From contig NZ_KL544006.1 in assembly GCF_000711985.1 (NCBI RefSeq), positions 366,179-430,178 on the forward strand: DNA of 64,000 nt. Reading direction: 5' to 3'. Shown here in pieces: positions 9,658 to 20,247 of the stretch. Positions within the stretch are counted from its first letter, which is position 1; each line of letters opens with the position of its first letter. Below the pieces are notes generated by a model that was not told the origin of the DNA, ran no database searches, and saw only the letters and a program-made list of their open reading frames with translations. Made by a program: the position numbers and the translations under genes. The stretch is from Rheinheimera texasensis DSM 17496. Lineage in GTDB: Bacteria; Pseudomonadota; Gammaproteobacteria; Enterobacterales; Alteromonadaceae.

Positions 9658-10401
9658 TCAGCTCACCCGATAAGCGGCGAGTTTGCGCTCGATCACCCGC
9701 GGATTTTCACCATTTGCGATAGAGACGACACCTTCGACTATTAATTCCTGATACAAACAGCGCTGCACAACCACCGCTTTTAATTTGTTCGCAACCGGAA
9801 TAAAAATCAGGTTGGCAAAACCAACGCCATAAATAGTTGCGACAAAGGCAGTCGCAATACCATTGCCAAGTAACTCCGGATTATTGATATTTTGCATGGC
9901 CTGAATAAGCCCCAACACTGCACCGATGATACCGATGGTTGGGCTGTACCCGCCCATGGCTTCGTAGATACGTGCACTGCGCAATAGACGTTCACGTTCC
10001 AGAGTCAGTTCCGCGTCAAGCGCATCCTGAATAATGGCAGGTTCAATCCCGTCGACTAATAAATTCAGCGCATTATGCAGAAAAGGGTCCGTCTCCTGTA
10101 AAGCCTCAGCTTCAAGCGACAAAAAACCGTTAGTTCTGGCCGCGGTGCCCCAATTAATGAGTCGCTCAACAGTCGCATTTAATGGCACATATTGCGCTTT
10201 GAACACCCAGGCAAGCATTTTTACACCAACGGTGAATTGCGGCAGCGGTGTCTGAAACAGTACTGCGCCTAAGGTTCCACCGACGACAATCACTAAAGCC
10301 GGCAAATCAAACAGGGTGTCCAAGTGACCGCCATGTAACGTAAATCCGCTGGCAATCGCAAATAAACCCAGTGTCAAACCCAGTAAAGCAAGTCTATCCA
10401 T
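9658..10401 (-). CDS. motC: MotC, MotA-family stator subunit
   Basis: Membrane ion-channel subunit of the flagellar stator. It has 247 residues with four hydrophobic segments (starting near residues 3, 30, 148 and 180) and a cytoplasmic loop between the second and third. The motif [20 protein letters not shown] and [19 protein letters not shown] are characteristic of MotA/PomA/MotC. The start overlaps the cheB end by 8 bases. In Pseudomonas the equivalent pair MotCD is a second stator beside MotAB. Whether protons or sodium ions drive this one cannot be read here. Confidence 0.92.
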   Translation of the reverse strand: MDRLALLGLTLGLFAIASGFTLHGGHLDTLFDLPALVIVVGGTLGAVLFQTPLPQFTVGVKMLAWVFKAQYVPLNATVERLINWGTAARTNGFLSLEAEALQETDPFLHNALNLLVDGIEPAIIQDALDAELTLERERLLRSARIYEAMGGYSPTIGIIGAVLGLIQAMQNINNPELLGNGIATAFVATIYGVGFANLIFIPVANKLKAVVVQRCLYQELIVEGVVSIANGENPRVIERKLAAYRVS

Positions 10402-11551
10402 GTCCGACTTCCGCCTGCATTTTGCTGGCTACATCCACCAAACTGACTTCCACATCAGTCAGGCCTGCGGCCGTAACTGCCTGCGGCATGCCGTAAACAA
10501 CACTGCTGGCTTCGTCCTGAGCCCAGATTTTCGAGCCAAATTGTTTTAGCAGCCGGGCGCCATCACGCCCATCGGAGCCCATACCAGTCAAAACGATTGC
10601 CAACACTTTATCCTGAAATACCTTGGCCGCACTGCCAAAGGTGATATCGACACTGGGTTTGAAAGTGATACGCGGCGAATCATCTTCTTTAATTCGGATT
10701 TTGCAATGTGCGTCAGAGCCTTCCAACAACATTTGTTTGCCACCGGGGGCCAGATAAGCGACTCCCGGACGCAATACATCGCCATCGGCAGCTTCTTTTA
10801 CTTCAATCTTCGCTAAGGTATTTAAGCGTGCTGCAAAAGCCCCGGTAAAAGCAGCAGGCATATGCTGTACCAATAACACAGGTAACGGGAAATTAGCTGG
10901 CAGCGCAGTAATAATCGTCTGCAAGGCTACCGGGCCGCCGGTAGAAGTTCCAATTGCCACCAAGCGGTAAGACTTACCTGACACTTTAAAGGGTCGGTCA
11001 TGGTTTTCAGCAGTATCTAGGCGCTCGACGGTACTCAGTAATTCGGCTCTGCTCGCCGGAGTACGCGCAATCGGCGCTGGCACCGTTCGCGGTGCGGATG
11101 CGGGTGCGGGTGCGGGTGCGGACACAGAAGCTGACGGCATTTTTGGCGCAACACGGCGTTTAGCCACTGCTTTGATGCGCTGACGCAACAGATCTATAGC
11201 GTCGGCTTTGTCCCGCGCGATGTCTTCAAACTTTTTCGGCAGAAAGTCAGTTGCACCCGCTTCAAGTGCATCCAGCGTTGCTTTCGCACCATTGTGCGTT
11301 AAAGAAGAGAACATCAGGATTGGCGTGCGCTGCACCTTGAGAATTTCTCTGACCGCCTGAATGCCGTCCATCACCGGCATCTCAACATCCATGGTGATCA
11401 CATCTGGCTTCAGCTCAGCAGCCTTTTCTATCGCTTCTCTACCATTATTTGCCGTTCCAGCGACAATCATCTCCGGATCTGCAGCAATAATTTCTGTCAG
11501 CCGGCGACGGAAAAAGCTGGAATCGTCCACCACTAATACTCTGATTGCCAT
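10394..11551 (-). CDS. cheB: CheB chemoreceptor methylesterase/deamidase
   Basis: Response-regulator methylesterase that removes methyl groups from chemoreceptors during adaptation. It has 385 residues: an N-terminal receiver with phosphoacceptor Asp55 ([11 protein letters not shown]), a Pro/Ala linker (about 135-175) encoded by a short GGTGCG-type repeat at about 11091-11123, and the C-terminal esterase with the serine motif [10 protein letters not shown], the histidine motif [13 protein letters not shown] and the aspartate motif [12 protein letters not shown]. It lies 11 bases after cheA. Confidence 0.96.
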   Translation of the reverse strand: MAIRVLVVDDSSFFRRRLTEIIAADPEMIVAGTANNGREAIEKAAELKPDVITMDVEMPVMDGIQAVREILKVQRTPILMFSSLTHNGAKATLDALEAGATDFLPKKFEDIARDKADAIDLLRQRIKAVAKRRVAPKMPSASVSAPAPAPASAPRTVPAPIARTPASRAELLSTVERLDTAENHDRPFKVSGKSYRLVAIGTSTGGPVALQTIITALPANFPLPVLLVQHMPAAFTGAFAARLNTLAKIEVKEAADGDVLRPGVAYLAPGGKQMLLEGSDAHCKIRIKEDDSPRITFKPSVDITFGSAAKVFQDKVLAIVLTGMGSDGRDGARLLKQFGSKIWAQDEASSVVYGMPQAVTAAGLTDVEVSLVDVASKMQAEVGHG

Positions 11552-11562
11552 AGAGTTTGCTC

Positions 11563-13815
11563 CTATGACACTAAGTTATTGAAGCGGTCGAATTTAATTT
11601 TCGATTTTTTGGCGTAATGCTTCAGCAAGTTGGGTACATCCAGAATCAGCGCAATACTGCCATCGGATGTAATTGTTGCGCCAGCCATCCCCGGAGTCCC
11701 TTGTAACAGCGCATCAAGTGGCTTGATCACAACTTCTTCCTGGCCAATCAACGAATCGACCACAAAACCGACCTGCTGCGTACCGATCTGAACAATGACT
11801 ACATGGCCCTGCTCCCGCCGCAGCTTTTTGTCGGCGCCTTTGACCAGCCAGTGTTGTAAATAAAACAGTGGGATAGCTTTGTTCCGCACGACAATAGTCA
11901 ACTGGCCGTCGACGATATTGGTCTTAGACAGGTCCAGATGGAAAATTTCGTTAACTGTTGCCAACGGCAATGCAAACGGCTGTTTACCGACGACGACCAT
12001 CAGGGTTGGCAAGATCGCCAGCGTCAGTGGAACTTTGATCTCGAGCAAGGTCCCCTGACCTAACTTCGAATGAATGTGGACGGTACCATTGAGCTGATTG
12101 ATCTTGGTTTTCACCACGTCCATGCCGACGCCGCGACCGGAAATGTCCGAGATTTGCTCTTTGGTAGAAAAACCAGGCGCGAAAATCAGATTAAAGGCTT
12201 CAGTGTCCGACATTCTGGTTGCTGCATCCGGATCGAGCACACCACGTTTGATCGCAATAGACTTCAGCTTCTCCGGATCCATACCTGCACCATCATCCTG
12301 AATGGTCAACAGAATATGGTCGCCGGCCTGCTGTGCAGCAAGCTTTACCAGACCGGTACGCGGTTTGCCGGATTTCACCCGGACATCCGGCATCTCGATG
12401 CCATGATCGACGGAGTTGCGCACTAAGTGCACCAGAGGGTCGGCTAAAGCCTCAACCAGGTTTTTATCCAGGTCAGTTTCTTCACCTTCCAGCTCAAGAT
12501 TGATCTCTTTTTGCAGCGAGCGGGCTAAATCACGAACCACCCGTGGGAACCGGCCAAATACTTTTTTGATTGGCTGCATGCGGGTTTTCATCACCGCGCC
12601 TTGCAAATCAGCAGTTACCACATCCAGATTGGAAATGGCTTTGCTCATTTCTTCATTCTGGGCGCCACTGGACAGACTGACCAGGCGGTTTCGAACCAGT
12701 ACCAACTCTCCAACCATATTCATGATTTGATCAAGCCGTTTGGTATCGACCCGAACCGTGGTATCAGCCTGAGCTGCGCCTTTACTTTCGCCATCTCCAC
12801 TGTCTTTTTCCCGGGCAGCAGGAGGTGCTTTTGGTTCTTCAGGCTTCGCGGCAGGCGCTTTGGCTACCGGGGCCGGTGCTGGAACCGGAGTAGGTTTTGC
12901 TGGCTCAGGCTTAGCAGCGACCGGCGGTTTTGCCGCTGGTGGTGGCGTTGGCGCAGCCGGACCTGCCGGAGCTTTGCCTTTGCCATGCAGCTCATCTAAC
13001 AGTGACTCAAACTCATCGTCACTAATATCATCACCACCAGCAGGTGCGGCTGGCGAGGCAGCCACTGATTTAGCCGGCGTGGCAGGTACAGCAGGTGTTG
13101 CATCAATCTGACCCGGAATAAAAGAGCCTTTGCCGTGCAACTGGTCGAGGATAGCTTCAAACTCATCATCAGTGATGTCTGTGCTGTCAGAGCTAACCGT
13201 AGCCGGCGCAGCAGCTACCGGCGTACTATCGCGGCCAGGCGCACCTGAGCCATGCAGCTCGTCGAGCAGACGTTCAAATTCGTCCTCGTTGATATCATCC
13301 AGTGAACCGGTTTCTGCAACCGGCTCCGCTTCAGTTTCATAAGAAACCGCCGCGTCGAAGGATTCGAGGCTCATCTCAGGTTCTGCAGCAGCGACATGCT
13401 GCTCTTCAGCAGTTTCGCCTTCCGCTTCAGGTTCGCTCAGCCGATGCAGGGCATGTAACAGTTCCGGCGCGGCAGGCTCCAGCGGCTGATGGGCCTGGAC
13501 GTTAGCAAACATTTCGTTGATCGCATCAAGCGCTTGCAGGATGACATCCATAAGTTCGGAAGTCACCCGGCGCTTGCCGGTACGCAGAATATCAAACACG
13601 TTTTCTGCACCGTGACAGGCGTCAACCAGCTCTGTCAGCGATAAAAAACCAGCACCACCTTTTACCGTATGAAATCCACGAAAAATCGCGTTCAGCAAAG
13701 CAGAATCGTCGGGGTTGTTTTCTAGTTCGACCAACTGTTCAGCTAATGCTTCAAGGATCTCGCCGGCTTCGACTAGGAAATCCTGTAAAATATCCTCATC
13801 TAAATCAAAGCCCAT
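11563..13815 (-). CDS. cheA: CheA chemotaxis histidine kinase
   Basis: Histidine kinase that phosphorylates CheY and CheB in response to receptor signals. It has 750 residues: an N-terminal HPt domain with phospho-accepting His49 ([10 protein letters not shown]), a long Pro/Ala/Glu-rich linker, the P3 dimerisation helices ([15 protein letters not shown]), the P4 ATPase ([26 protein letters not shown]) and the C-terminal CheW-like P5 domain. The linker holds three near-identical short units of the form [15 protein letters not shown], spaced 40-50 residues apart, in the area where P2 would be expected. In vibrios a CheA linker module (LID) binds ParP; these repeats may be the counterpart, which is inference. 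Confidence 0.97.
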   Translation of the reverse strand: MGFDLDEDILQDFLVEAGEILEALAEQLVELENNPDDSALLNAIFRGFHTVKGGAGFLSLTELVDACHGAENVFDILRTGKRRVTSELMDVILQALDAINEMFANVQAHQPLEPAAPELLHALHRLSEPEAEGETAEEQHVAAAEPEMSLESFDAAVSYETEAEPVAETGSLDDINEDEFERLLDELHGSGAPGRDSTPVAAAPATVSSDSTDITDDEFEAILDQLHGKGSFIPGQIDATPAVPATPAKSVAASPAAPAGGDDISDDEFESLLDELHGKGKAPAGPAAPTPPPAAKPPVAAKPEPAKPTPVPAPAPVAKAPAAKPEEPKAPPAAREKDSGDGESKGAAQADTTVRVDTKRLDQIMNMVGELVLVRNRLVSLSSGAQNEEMSKAISNLDVVTADLQGAVMKTRMQPIKKVFGRFPRVVRDLARSLQKEINLELEGEETDLDKNLVEALADPLVHLVRNSVDHGIEMPDVRVKSGKPRTGLVKLAAQQAGDHILLTIQDDGAGMDPEKLKSIAIKRGVLDPDAATRMSDTEAFNLIFAPGFSTKEQISDISGRGVGMDVVKTKINQLNGTVHIHSKLGQGTLLEIKVPLTLAILPTLMVVVGKQPFALPLATVNEIFHLDLSKTNIVDGQLTIVVRNKAIPLFYLQHWLVKGADKKLRREQGHVVIVQIGTQQVGFVVDSLIGQEEVVIKPLDALLQGTPGMAGATITSDGSIALILDVPNLLKHYAKKSKIKFDRFNNLVS

Positions 13816-13830
13816 GCCACTTTACCTCTC

Positions 13831-14583
13831 TCAGAACCCTAAACTCGATAATAAATCGTCAACATCATCCTGCCCCTGCACCACATCATTCCGGCTGGCG
13901 GCATCGATAATTGGCCCTTCGGCCTCATGGCCCGCTTTCGGTTTGCGCACTGCTGCAGGTTTAGCTTCTGCAGCGACAGTGACATGTCCAAATGCTGTTA
14001 ATAAGCCGATCAGGCTGTCTTCCACTTCGCGCACCAGCTCAATAACCCGGCGCAAGATTTGCCCGGTTAAATCCTGAAATCCCTGCGCCATCAAAACTTC
14101 GGTCATAGACCCTTGCAACGCGGCAACGTTGGTCGATGATTCGTGTAAAAAGCTGTTCAAACTATGGCATAAGGCTTTGAATTCACCAAGTTTCATATTC
14201 CTGGTCATCAATTTCTGCCATTCCGGGAGGATTGCGTTTAAGCTGACGCCCAGCTTATCGGCGATAGGCAAACAGGACTCGACTGCGTCCATGGTCTGGT
14301 TGGCTGCCTGCTCAGTCATATCTATGACATGGGAAAGCCTGCGCTTGGCATCAGGAATATCTTCTTCCAATAAATTGCTGATGGAAGGATCGACCTGGAA
14401 ACTTTTTAATGAATCGTGCAGTTGACGCGTCAGTTTTCCAACTTCGGCAAAGAGTTCAGAAGAGCCGGGGACTGCAAGTCCCTGAACCAGCTCATTAGCA
14501 GCATCCTGCTCGCCCATCTCCAACAACTGCACAAGCTCGCGCGCCTGTTCAAGGGTGATAATAGGTGCCGTATATGCAGACAT
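13831..14583 (-). CDS. cheZ: CheZ phosphatase
   Basis: Dephosphorylates CheY-P to terminate the signal to the motor. It is 250 residues and mainly helical. The active-site helix carries QGFQDLTGQILRRVIELV (about 172-190), with the catalytic Gln in QDLTGQ. The C-terminus ends DVDDLLSSLGF, the CheY-binding tail of the family. It lies between cheY and cheA, as in most polar flagellates. ATG 14583 is preceded by AGGAG. Confidence 0.95.
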   Translation of the reverse strand: MSAYTAPIITLEQARELVQLLEMGEQDAANELVQGLAVPGSSELFAEVGKLTRQLHDSLKSFQVDPSISNLLEEDIPDAKRRLSHVIDMTEQAANQTMDAVESCLPIADKLGVSLNAILPEWQKLMTRNMKLGEFKALCHSLNSFLHESSTNVAALQGSMTEVLMAQGFQDLTGQILRRVIELVREVEDSLIGLLTAFGHVTVAAEAKPAAVRKPKAGHEAEGPIIDAASRNDVVQGQDDVDDLLSSLGF

Positions 14584-14609
14584 AGCGCCACTCCTGTGTC
14601 AGATACGGA

Positions 14610-14981
14610 TTAACCTAAGCGCTCGAAGACTTTTGATAACTTCTCTTGTAACGTTGCAGCAGTAAAAGGTTTTACGATATAACCATTCACACCAGCCTGA
14701 GCAGCCGCGATAATTTGTTCTTTTTTAGCTTCAGCGGTGACCATCAGAACCGGGATATGTTTTAACTTCGCATCAGCACGGATCGCACGTAACAAATCGA
14801 TCCCTTGCATACCAGGCATATTCCAGTCGGTGACGACAAAATCAAAATCACCATTTTGCAGCATTGGCAGAGCCGTGCTGCCATCATCTGCTTCCTGTAC
14901 ATTGGTAAAGCCCAAGTCACGTAACAGGTTTTTAATGATGCGTCTCATAGTAGAAAAGTCGTCTACCACGAGAATTTTCAT
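14610..14981 (-). CDS. cheY: CheY response regulator
   Basis: Single-domain receiver that binds the flagellar switch when phosphorylated. The start is placed at 14981, giving [14 protein letters not shown], the family N-terminus; a longer frame to 15029 adds 16 unlikely residues. It has 123 residues: acidic pocket at 7-8, phosphoacceptor Asp52 ([10 protein letters not shown]), Thr in MVTAEA and the conserved Lys in GYIVKPF. It follows fliA and precedes cheZ. Confidence 0.95.
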   Translation of the reverse strand: MKILVVDDFSTMRRIIKNLLRDLGFTNVQEADDGSTALPMLQNGDFDFVVTDWNMPGMQGIDLLRAIRADAKLKHIPVLMVTAEAKKEQIIAAAQAGVNGYIVKPFTAATLQEKLSKVFERLG

Positions 14982-15034
14982 ATTTTTATCCAAAATCCCC
15001 TCCGACGAGATACCCCAGTGGTTATCCACAAAAA

Positions 15035-15754
15035 TTACAACCAGTCTTGCATCCGCGACCTTAATCGCAATAACGCCTGACTATGAATCTGACTGACCCG
15101 AGATTCGCTGACGCTGAGCACTTCGCCAATCTCTTTTAAATTGAGTTCGTCATTATAATAGAGCGACAATACTATTGCCTCACGCTCCGGTAAGCTACTG
15201 ATATTTTTTACCAATGCCTGCTGGAACGAATCGTTGGCCTGCTCTTCGAACAGTTGATCATCTTGCTTATCGTTTGCTGTGACCAACGCGTCTTCACTGA
15301 TGCCTAAATCTTCCATGCCGATAATGCGGCCATTGCTGGCGTCGCTGAGCATGTGATGATACTCATCTAAAGTTATATCAAGTTTTTCAGCAACTTCAAC
15401 ATCTTTTACGTCACGGCCTAATGTTGCTTCCAGTTCGGCTATTGTTTCAGCAATCAAACGTGAATTACGGTGCACAGAACGCGGAGTCCAGTCACCGCGG
15501 CGGATCTCATCAAGCATAGACCCCCGGATGCGAATACCGGCGAAAGTCTCAAAGCTGGCACCTTTTGTGCTGTCAAAATTTTTAGCAGCCTCAATCAGAC
15601 CAATCATGCCTGACTGAATTAAATCATCAACCTGCACACTGGCCGGCAATCGGGCCAGCAAGTGATATGCAATACGTTTAACCAGAGGAGCATGCTTTTC
15701 AACCAGCAACTGCAGCTGATTATTTCCGCCATATGCAGCTAAACGACTATTCAC
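15035..15754 (-). CDS. fliA: Flagellar sigma factor FliA (sigma-28)
   Basis: RNA polymerase sigma factor for late flagellar and chemotaxis genes. A GTG start at 15754 is chosen because it overlaps the flhG stop (GTGA), has GGGGGAT just upstream and gives a normal 239-residue protein starting VNSRLAAYG. Region 2 is seen as [32 protein letters not shown] and [19 protein letters not shown]; region 4 as [24 protein letters not shown] with the helix-turn-helix [13 protein letters not shown]. The sigma-28-like site before the flagellin gene is a likely target. Confidence 0.96.
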   Translation of the reverse strand: MNSRLAAYGGNNQLQLLVEKHAPLVKRIAYHLLARLPASVQVDDLIQSGMIGLIEAAKNFDSTKGASFETFAGIRIRGSMLDEIRRGDWTPRSVHRNSRLIAETIAELEATLGRDVKDVEVAEKLDITLDEYHHMLSDASNGRIIGMEDLGISEDALVTANDKQDDQLFEEQANDSFQQALVKNISSLPEREAIVLSLYYNDELNLKEIGEVLSVSESRVSQIHSQALLRLRSRMQDWL

Positions 15755-16632
15755 ATCATCCCCCGCCTTTCGGACTGCGGCTGTACCAGTTGTTCGAGGA
15801 AAAATTCCAGATGCCCGGAAGCACTGGGTGGCACCGGCCACTGTACAGCGCGGGTCGCGAGGGTTTTCACAGCCAGTGATGCCGGAGATTTGGGGAAAGC
15901 GTCGATAAATGCTTTTTGTTTGCGCGCTGCTTTACGCACGTTCTCGTCAAATGGAATAGTAGCCACCAGCTCAAGCGTAACATCAAGAAAGCGATCCGTT
16001 ACCCGGCTCAGTTTGGCAAACAATTCTTGCCCTTCTTTCAGGCTCCGCACCATATTGGCGACAATTTTAAAACGCTGCACCGAATGCTCGCGACTTAAAA
16101 TTTTCATCAGTGCATAAGCATCAGTGATCGATGAGGGCTCATCGCAAACAACCACTAACACGTCCTGCGAGGCACGGGAAAAGCTCAGGACCATGTCTGA
16201 AATACCAGCAGCTGTATCGACCAGTAACACATCAAAAGCGGTGCGTAACTCACTGAACGCTCTGATAAGTCCTGCATGTTCAGCCGGACTTAACTCCGTC
16301 ATCGACTGAGTACCCGAGGTTGCCGGCACAATTTTAATACCGAACGGACCTTCGATCAGGATATCATCCAATTCAGCCTCGCCGGACAGGACGTGAAATA
16401 AATTCTTTTCAACTCGAAGGCCCAGCATTACGTCGCAATTGGCAAGTCCCAAATCTGCGTCCAGTACCAGCACCTTTTTGCCCATTTGGGCCATCGCCAT
16501 GGCAAGGTTCAGAGTGACGTTGGTTTTACCAACACCACCTTTACCACCTGTCACTGCGATTACTTTTACCATCTGCTGTTTCATTCTTCTCAGGCCGCTG
16601 GCTTGATCATACATTAATTCATGATTATGCAT
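15751..16632 (-). CDS. flhG: FlhG/FleN flagellar number regulator
   Basis: MinD/ParA-type ATPase that limits flagellar number and antagonises FlhF, and in related bacteria also restrains FlrA/FleQ. ATG 16632 is preferred (GGAACCT immediately upstream, 8-base overlap with flhF); ATG 16641 would add three residues. The roughly 293 residues carry the Walker A GGKGGVGKTNVTLNLA, LDADLGLANCDVMLGL and Walker B VLLVDTAAGIS, and end QSERRGMM. Together with flhF and fipA, this predicts a single or few polar flagella. Confidence 0.95.
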   Translation of the reverse strand: MHNHELMYDQASGLRRMKQQMVKVIAVTGGKGGVGKTNVTLNLAMAMAQMGKKVLVLDADLGLANCDVMLGLRVEKNLFHVLSGEAELDDILIEGPFGIKIVPATSGTQSMTELSPAEHAGLIRAFSELRTAFDVLLVDTAAGISDMVLSFSRASQDVLVVVCDEPSSITDAYALMKILSREHSVQRFKIVANMVRSLKEGQELFAKLSRVTDRFLDVTLELVATIPFDENVRKAARKQKAFIDAFPKSPASLAVKTLATRAVQWPVPPSASGHLEFFLEQLVQPQSERRGMM

Positions 16633-18049
16633 AGGTTCCATCCGCCCGGGCTGCTACATCCTGATACCACTGATGTCCTGCACTGGCATGTGCCAGACGT
16701 AACTGCTCAGCCTGGTCGATCATGGCTTTCGCCTGCGCTGCTTCAATATCTTCAGGCACTCGTTGGCCATTGGTCAAATAACTGACTGGTAAAGCATTTT
16801 GAATTGCGATATTGATAATCTCACCCAAGCTTAAGCATTCATCAAGTTTTGTGAAAATACAACCCGACAGCGAAATTCGTTTGAAGTGTTCCACAGTTTC
16901 CTGCATCACGCGGGCTTGCGAGGTCGCAGACAATACCAGATAACTTCTTATTTTGACACGCGAATTATGCATCAGAGCGGACAGTTTTTCAGCAAGTCGT
17001 ACATCGCGCTGGCTCATACCTGCAGTGTCAATCAAGATTAGTTTACGCTGCTGTAACTGGGTTAACAGAATGGCTAATTCTTCATGATCTTTGGCTTGTT
17101 TCACCGGGCAGCCGATGATCCGGCCAAAAGTGGCTAATTGTTCAAAAGCGCCAATTCTGAAAGTGTCGGTGGTGATTAATGCGACCTGATCCGCTCCGTG
17201 TAAACGGGCAAACTGTGCCGCGAGTTTCGCTACAGTAGTGGTTTTGCCGACGCCGGTCGGCCCAACCAGCGCAACAACGCCGCCGCGGCGCATTAAATCG
17301 TCGTTGGTTGTCGTCAGTTGGCCCGCCAGCAATTCAAGGGCACAGTCCCAGGCTTCCCCATCGGCAATATCTTCGGGCATAAAGCAGGCCAGCTGATCGG
17401 CCATGGCTTCGCTTAAACCCAGCTGCTGCAGCTTTTCAATCACCAGCGCCCGCACTGGTTCGCGCCGCGCCAGGTCTTGCCACATCAGGCCGGAAACCTG
17501 GTGCTGCAATAACTGCTTCATGGAATTCATTTCCTGGCGCATAGTCTCGAACTGCTGCTGCATCAATTGCATATTTTGCTGTTGCAGTTTATTCAGGTCA
17601 GCCATCATCGATGATGATATGGCGGGATTTTGACGCTCTGGTGCCACTGCTTTTGTTTTTTGCAACAACGGCGACTGAATCGGTTCGGCCAAGGTTTTTA
17701 CAGTCAATTTTCTGTCGCTGCCGCCAATGGGCTCAACGTGAGCTTTTTGCTGTTTAATCATTTGCCTGGCCAGCAGCGCGCGTAATGAATCTGCTGGCGC
17801 GTCCTGCTCAGGTTCATCGTCGTCCACGCGGATGTTCAGAGTACTGCCTGCGGCGCTTGCCGTTGTTTTAGCCTGAGGTTCGGCAGCCGGAGCCTTAGCT
17901 GGCGCAGCCTCCGGGTCGACAGCAGCGACCAGCTCAATACCTCCGGCTACTTTTTTATTCGATAAAATAATGGCATCAGGGCCTAAAAACTCTTTTACTT
18001 CTGCCAAAGCAGTGCGCATATCTTTTGCTACAAAGCGCTTAATTTTCAT
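16625..18049 (-). CDS. flhF: FlhF, SRP-type GTPase for polar flagellum placement
   Basis: GTPase that marks the pole and starts assembly of the flagellar base. It has 474 residues: N-terminal B domain (MKIKRFVAKDMRTALAEVK), a variable Ala/Gln-rich middle (about 70-195), then N and G domains with P-loop GPTGVGKTTTVAKLA (about 264-278), DTFRIGAFEQL, the G3 motif LIDTAGMSQRD and the TKLDE guanine-recognition motif. It lies 11 bases after flhA and overlaps flhG, the standard flhA-flhF-flhG order. Confidence 0.96.
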   Translation of the reverse strand: MKIKRFVAKDMRTALAEVKEFLGPDAIILSNKKVAGGIELVAAVDPEAAPAKAPAAEPQAKTTASAAGSTLNIRVDDDEPEQDAPADSLRALLARQMIKQQKAHVEPIGGSDRKLTVKTLAEPIQSPLLQKTKAVAPERQNPAISSSMMADLNKLQQQNMQLMQQQFETMRQEMNSMKQLLQHQVSGLMWQDLARREPVRALVIEKLQQLGLSEAMADQLACFMPEDIADGEAWDCALELLAGQLTTTNDDLMRRGGVVALVGPTGVGKTTTVAKLAAQFARLHGADQVALITTDTFRIGAFEQLATFGRIIGCPVKQAKDHEELAILLTQLQQRKLILIDTAGMSQRDVRLAEKLSALMHNSRVKIRSYLVLSATSQARVMQETVEHFKRISLSGCIFTKLDECLSLGEIINIAIQNALPVSYLTNGQRVPEDIEAAQAKAMIDQAEQLRLAHASAGHQWYQDVAARADGTYA

Positions 18050-18060
18050 CGTTTAAACTC

Positions 18061-20163
18061 CTAACCCGCCTGGCCAACCACACTGACGATGCGAACCTGT
18101 TTGTCATCCGGAATTTCCTGATATGACAATACCCGCAATCCTGGAATGGTGTATTTCACGAATCGTGCCATCACACTTCGTAAAATGCCGGACGTCAGCA
18201 GCACTGCCGGTTCACCCGCCAATTCCTGTTGTTGTGACGCGTCGCGCAGCGACTGCTGAATGCGCTCAGCCAGACCCGGTTCAATGCCGGCTCCGTCACT
18301 ACCCGCTGCCTGCATAGACTGATGTAACATCTGTTCCAGCTCAGGAGCAAAAGTCATCACCGGAATTTCTGCAGCGCCGGCAGCAACTTCCTGCACGATC
18401 AACCGGCGCAGAGCGATACGACAAGATGCCGTCAGCACATCAATATCCTGACTGCGTGCGCCGGTATCCACCAGCGTCTGGGCAATAGTACGCATGTCGC
18501 GGATAGGCACGCCTTCATGCAGAAGATTCTGCAACACTTTGACCACAGAGCGTAGCGGTAAGGTATCAGGCACTAACGCTTCGGCCAGCTTCGGCGAAGT
18601 TTTTGCCAGCATATCCAACAGATTCTGTACTTCTTCATGACCCAGCAAACTGGCAGCGTTATTCGTCAGGATCTGACTGAGATGGGTCGCCACCACTGTG
18701 GCCGCATCAACCACGGTATAACCCAGTGTTTGAGCATGTTCCCGCTGATTGCGTGGGATCCAGACTGCTTCCAGGCCAAAGGCCGGATCTTTGGTTGGTA
18801 TGCCTTTCAGACTGCCAAATACTTGGCCCGGATTGATTGCCAGCTCGTTATCATGCCGAAGCTCAGACTGCCCCGTATTGACGCCCATCAAAGTCACACG
18901 GTAAGTGTTTGGTTCCAGATCGAGATTGTCGCGAATGTGCACAGCCGGAATAAGAAATCCAAGCTCCTGCGACAGTTTTTTCCGCACCCCTTTAATCCGC
19001 GCCAGTAACTCGCCCCCCTGTGCCTTATCGACCAGCGGAATGAGGCGATAACCGACTTCCAGACCAATCACATCCACCGGATGCACATCGTCCCAGCCAA
19101 TCTCTTTTTGCGGCGCTAAATCCGCCGCCGGCACCAGTTCAGATCTCGCCTGCCCTGCAGCAACTGCTGGCACCTGACTGCGTTTATAGATGAAATAAGC
19201 AACACCACCGAGCATGGCAGCCAGACTCAAAAACGCCAGATGCGGCATACCGGGCACTATGCCCATGATTGTCAGTAACATCGCAGACACAACCAGTACC
19301 TTCAGGTTACCGAGCTGGCCGCTCATTTGTTCACCAAAGTCACCTTCTTTATTCTGCCGCGTGACGATAATCGCGGTGCCAATCGACAGCAATAACCCCG
19401 GGATTTGCGCGACCAGGCCATCACCGATGGTCAACAATGTATATACTTCCAGCGCCTCACTAAATGCCAGGTCGTGCTGCAATGTTCCGATGAAAATCCC
19501 ACCAATCAGACCAACAAACAAGATAATCAAACCGGCGATTGCATCACCTTTGACAAACTTAGTCGCACCGTCCATCGAACCATAAAAATCCGCTTCGGCT
19601 GTTACTTCTTCCCGGCGTTTACGCGCCTGATCCTGATCGATAAACCCGGAGTTTAAATCCGCATCAATCGCCATTTGTTTACCTGGCATCGCGTCCAGGG
19701 TGAAGCGTGCGGTGACTTCCGCAATGCGGCCAGCACCTTTGGTCACAACAACAAAGTTGATGATAATCAGGATGGCAAAGACAACGATACCTACTGCATA
19801 GTTGCCGCCGATCACCACATGACCAAAGGCTTCAATCACCGCGCCAGCCGCGTCAGGCCCGGTATGACCTTCCAACAGCACGACCCGGGTACTGGCAACG
19901 TTTAAGGCCAGACGCAGAATGGTAGCAACCAGAATCACCGACGGAAAAATCGCAAAATCCAACGGTTTTTGCACATAGATAGTCACCAGCAACACCACCA
20001 GTGCCAGTGCTATGTTAAAAGAGAACAAGATGTCGAGCAGCAGAGGCGGCAACGGCAGCACAATCATGGCCAGTGCGGCCAGGATAAGCAACGGAGTACC
20101 GGTTCCTTTCAGATGTTGTAATTGCGAACGATCGAATCGTGTCAGTACATTGGCTAGCTGCAT
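18061..20163 (-). CDS. flhA: FlhA, flagellar type III export gate
   Basis: Inner-membrane export-gate component. A start at ATG 20163 is chosen for its GGCGGAA ribosome site and the family N-terminus MQLANVLTRF; 20196 would add 11 residues. The resulting 700 residues match the family. About eight hydrophobic helices fill residues 20-320, interrupted by the FHIPEP-type cytoplasmic signature (GAGRIAEVTARFTLDAMPGK), followed by the large cytosolic docking domain. It is the first gene of the flhA-che operon and is preceded by a sigma-54 motif. Confidence 0.97.
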   Translation of the reverse strand: MQLANVLTRFDRSQLQHLKGTGTPLLILAALAMIVLPLPPLLLDILFSFNIALALVVLLVTIYVQKPLDFAIFPSVILVATILRLALNVASTRVVLLEGHTGPDAAGAVIEAFGHVVIGGNYAVGIVVFAILIIINFVVVTKGAGRIAEVTARFTLDAMPGKQMAIDADLNSGFIDQDQARKRREEVTAEADFYGSMDGATKFVKGDAIAGLIILFVGLIGGIFIGTLQHDLAFSEALEVYTLLTIGDGLVAQIPGLLLSIGTAIIVTRQNKEGDFGEQMSGQLGNLKVLVVSAMLLTIMGIVPGMPHLAFLSLAAMLGGVAYFIYKRSQVPAVAAGQARSELVPAADLAPQKEIGWDDVHPVDVIGLEVGYRLIPLVDKAQGGELLARIKGVRKKLSQELGFLIPAVHIRDNLDLEPNTYRVTLMGVNTGQSELRHDNELAINPGQVFGSLKGIPTKDPAFGLEAVWIPRNQREHAQTLGYTVVDAATVVATHLSQILTNNAASLLGHEEVQNLLDMLAKTSPKLAEALVPDTLPLRSVVKVLQNLLHEGVPIRDMRTIAQTLVDTGARSQDIDVLTASCRIALRRLIVQEVAAGAAEIPVMTFAPELEQMLHQSMQAAGSDGAGIEPGLAERIQQSLRDASQQQELAGEPAVLLTSGILRSVMARFVKYTIPGLRVLSYQEIPDDKQVRIVSVVGQAG

Positions 20164-20200
20164 TGAAATTCCGCCGGAAAATTGACATTCAGTCATTCAA

Positions 20201-20216
20201 GGCAAAATTCGTTCCA
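20201..20216 (-). promoter_or_regulatory. Sigma-54 promoter of the flhA-che operon
   Basis: The minus strand reads TGGAACGAATTTTGCC, matching TGGCACG-N4-TTGCA with the required GG-N10-GC spacing. The transcript would start about 25-30 bases upstream of the flhA ATG at 20163. The position between flhB and flhA and the presence of FlrC make FlrC-dependent activation likely. Confidence 0.85.
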
Positions 20217-20247
20217 TCAATGCCTGGTTGCCCCGCAGAATACCGGA

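Noticed and set aside
11091-11123. Possible CRISPR-like or phase-variable repeat
   Set aside because: Only a hexamer repeat inside an Ala-Pro linker, in frame, with no spacers and no frameshift potential.
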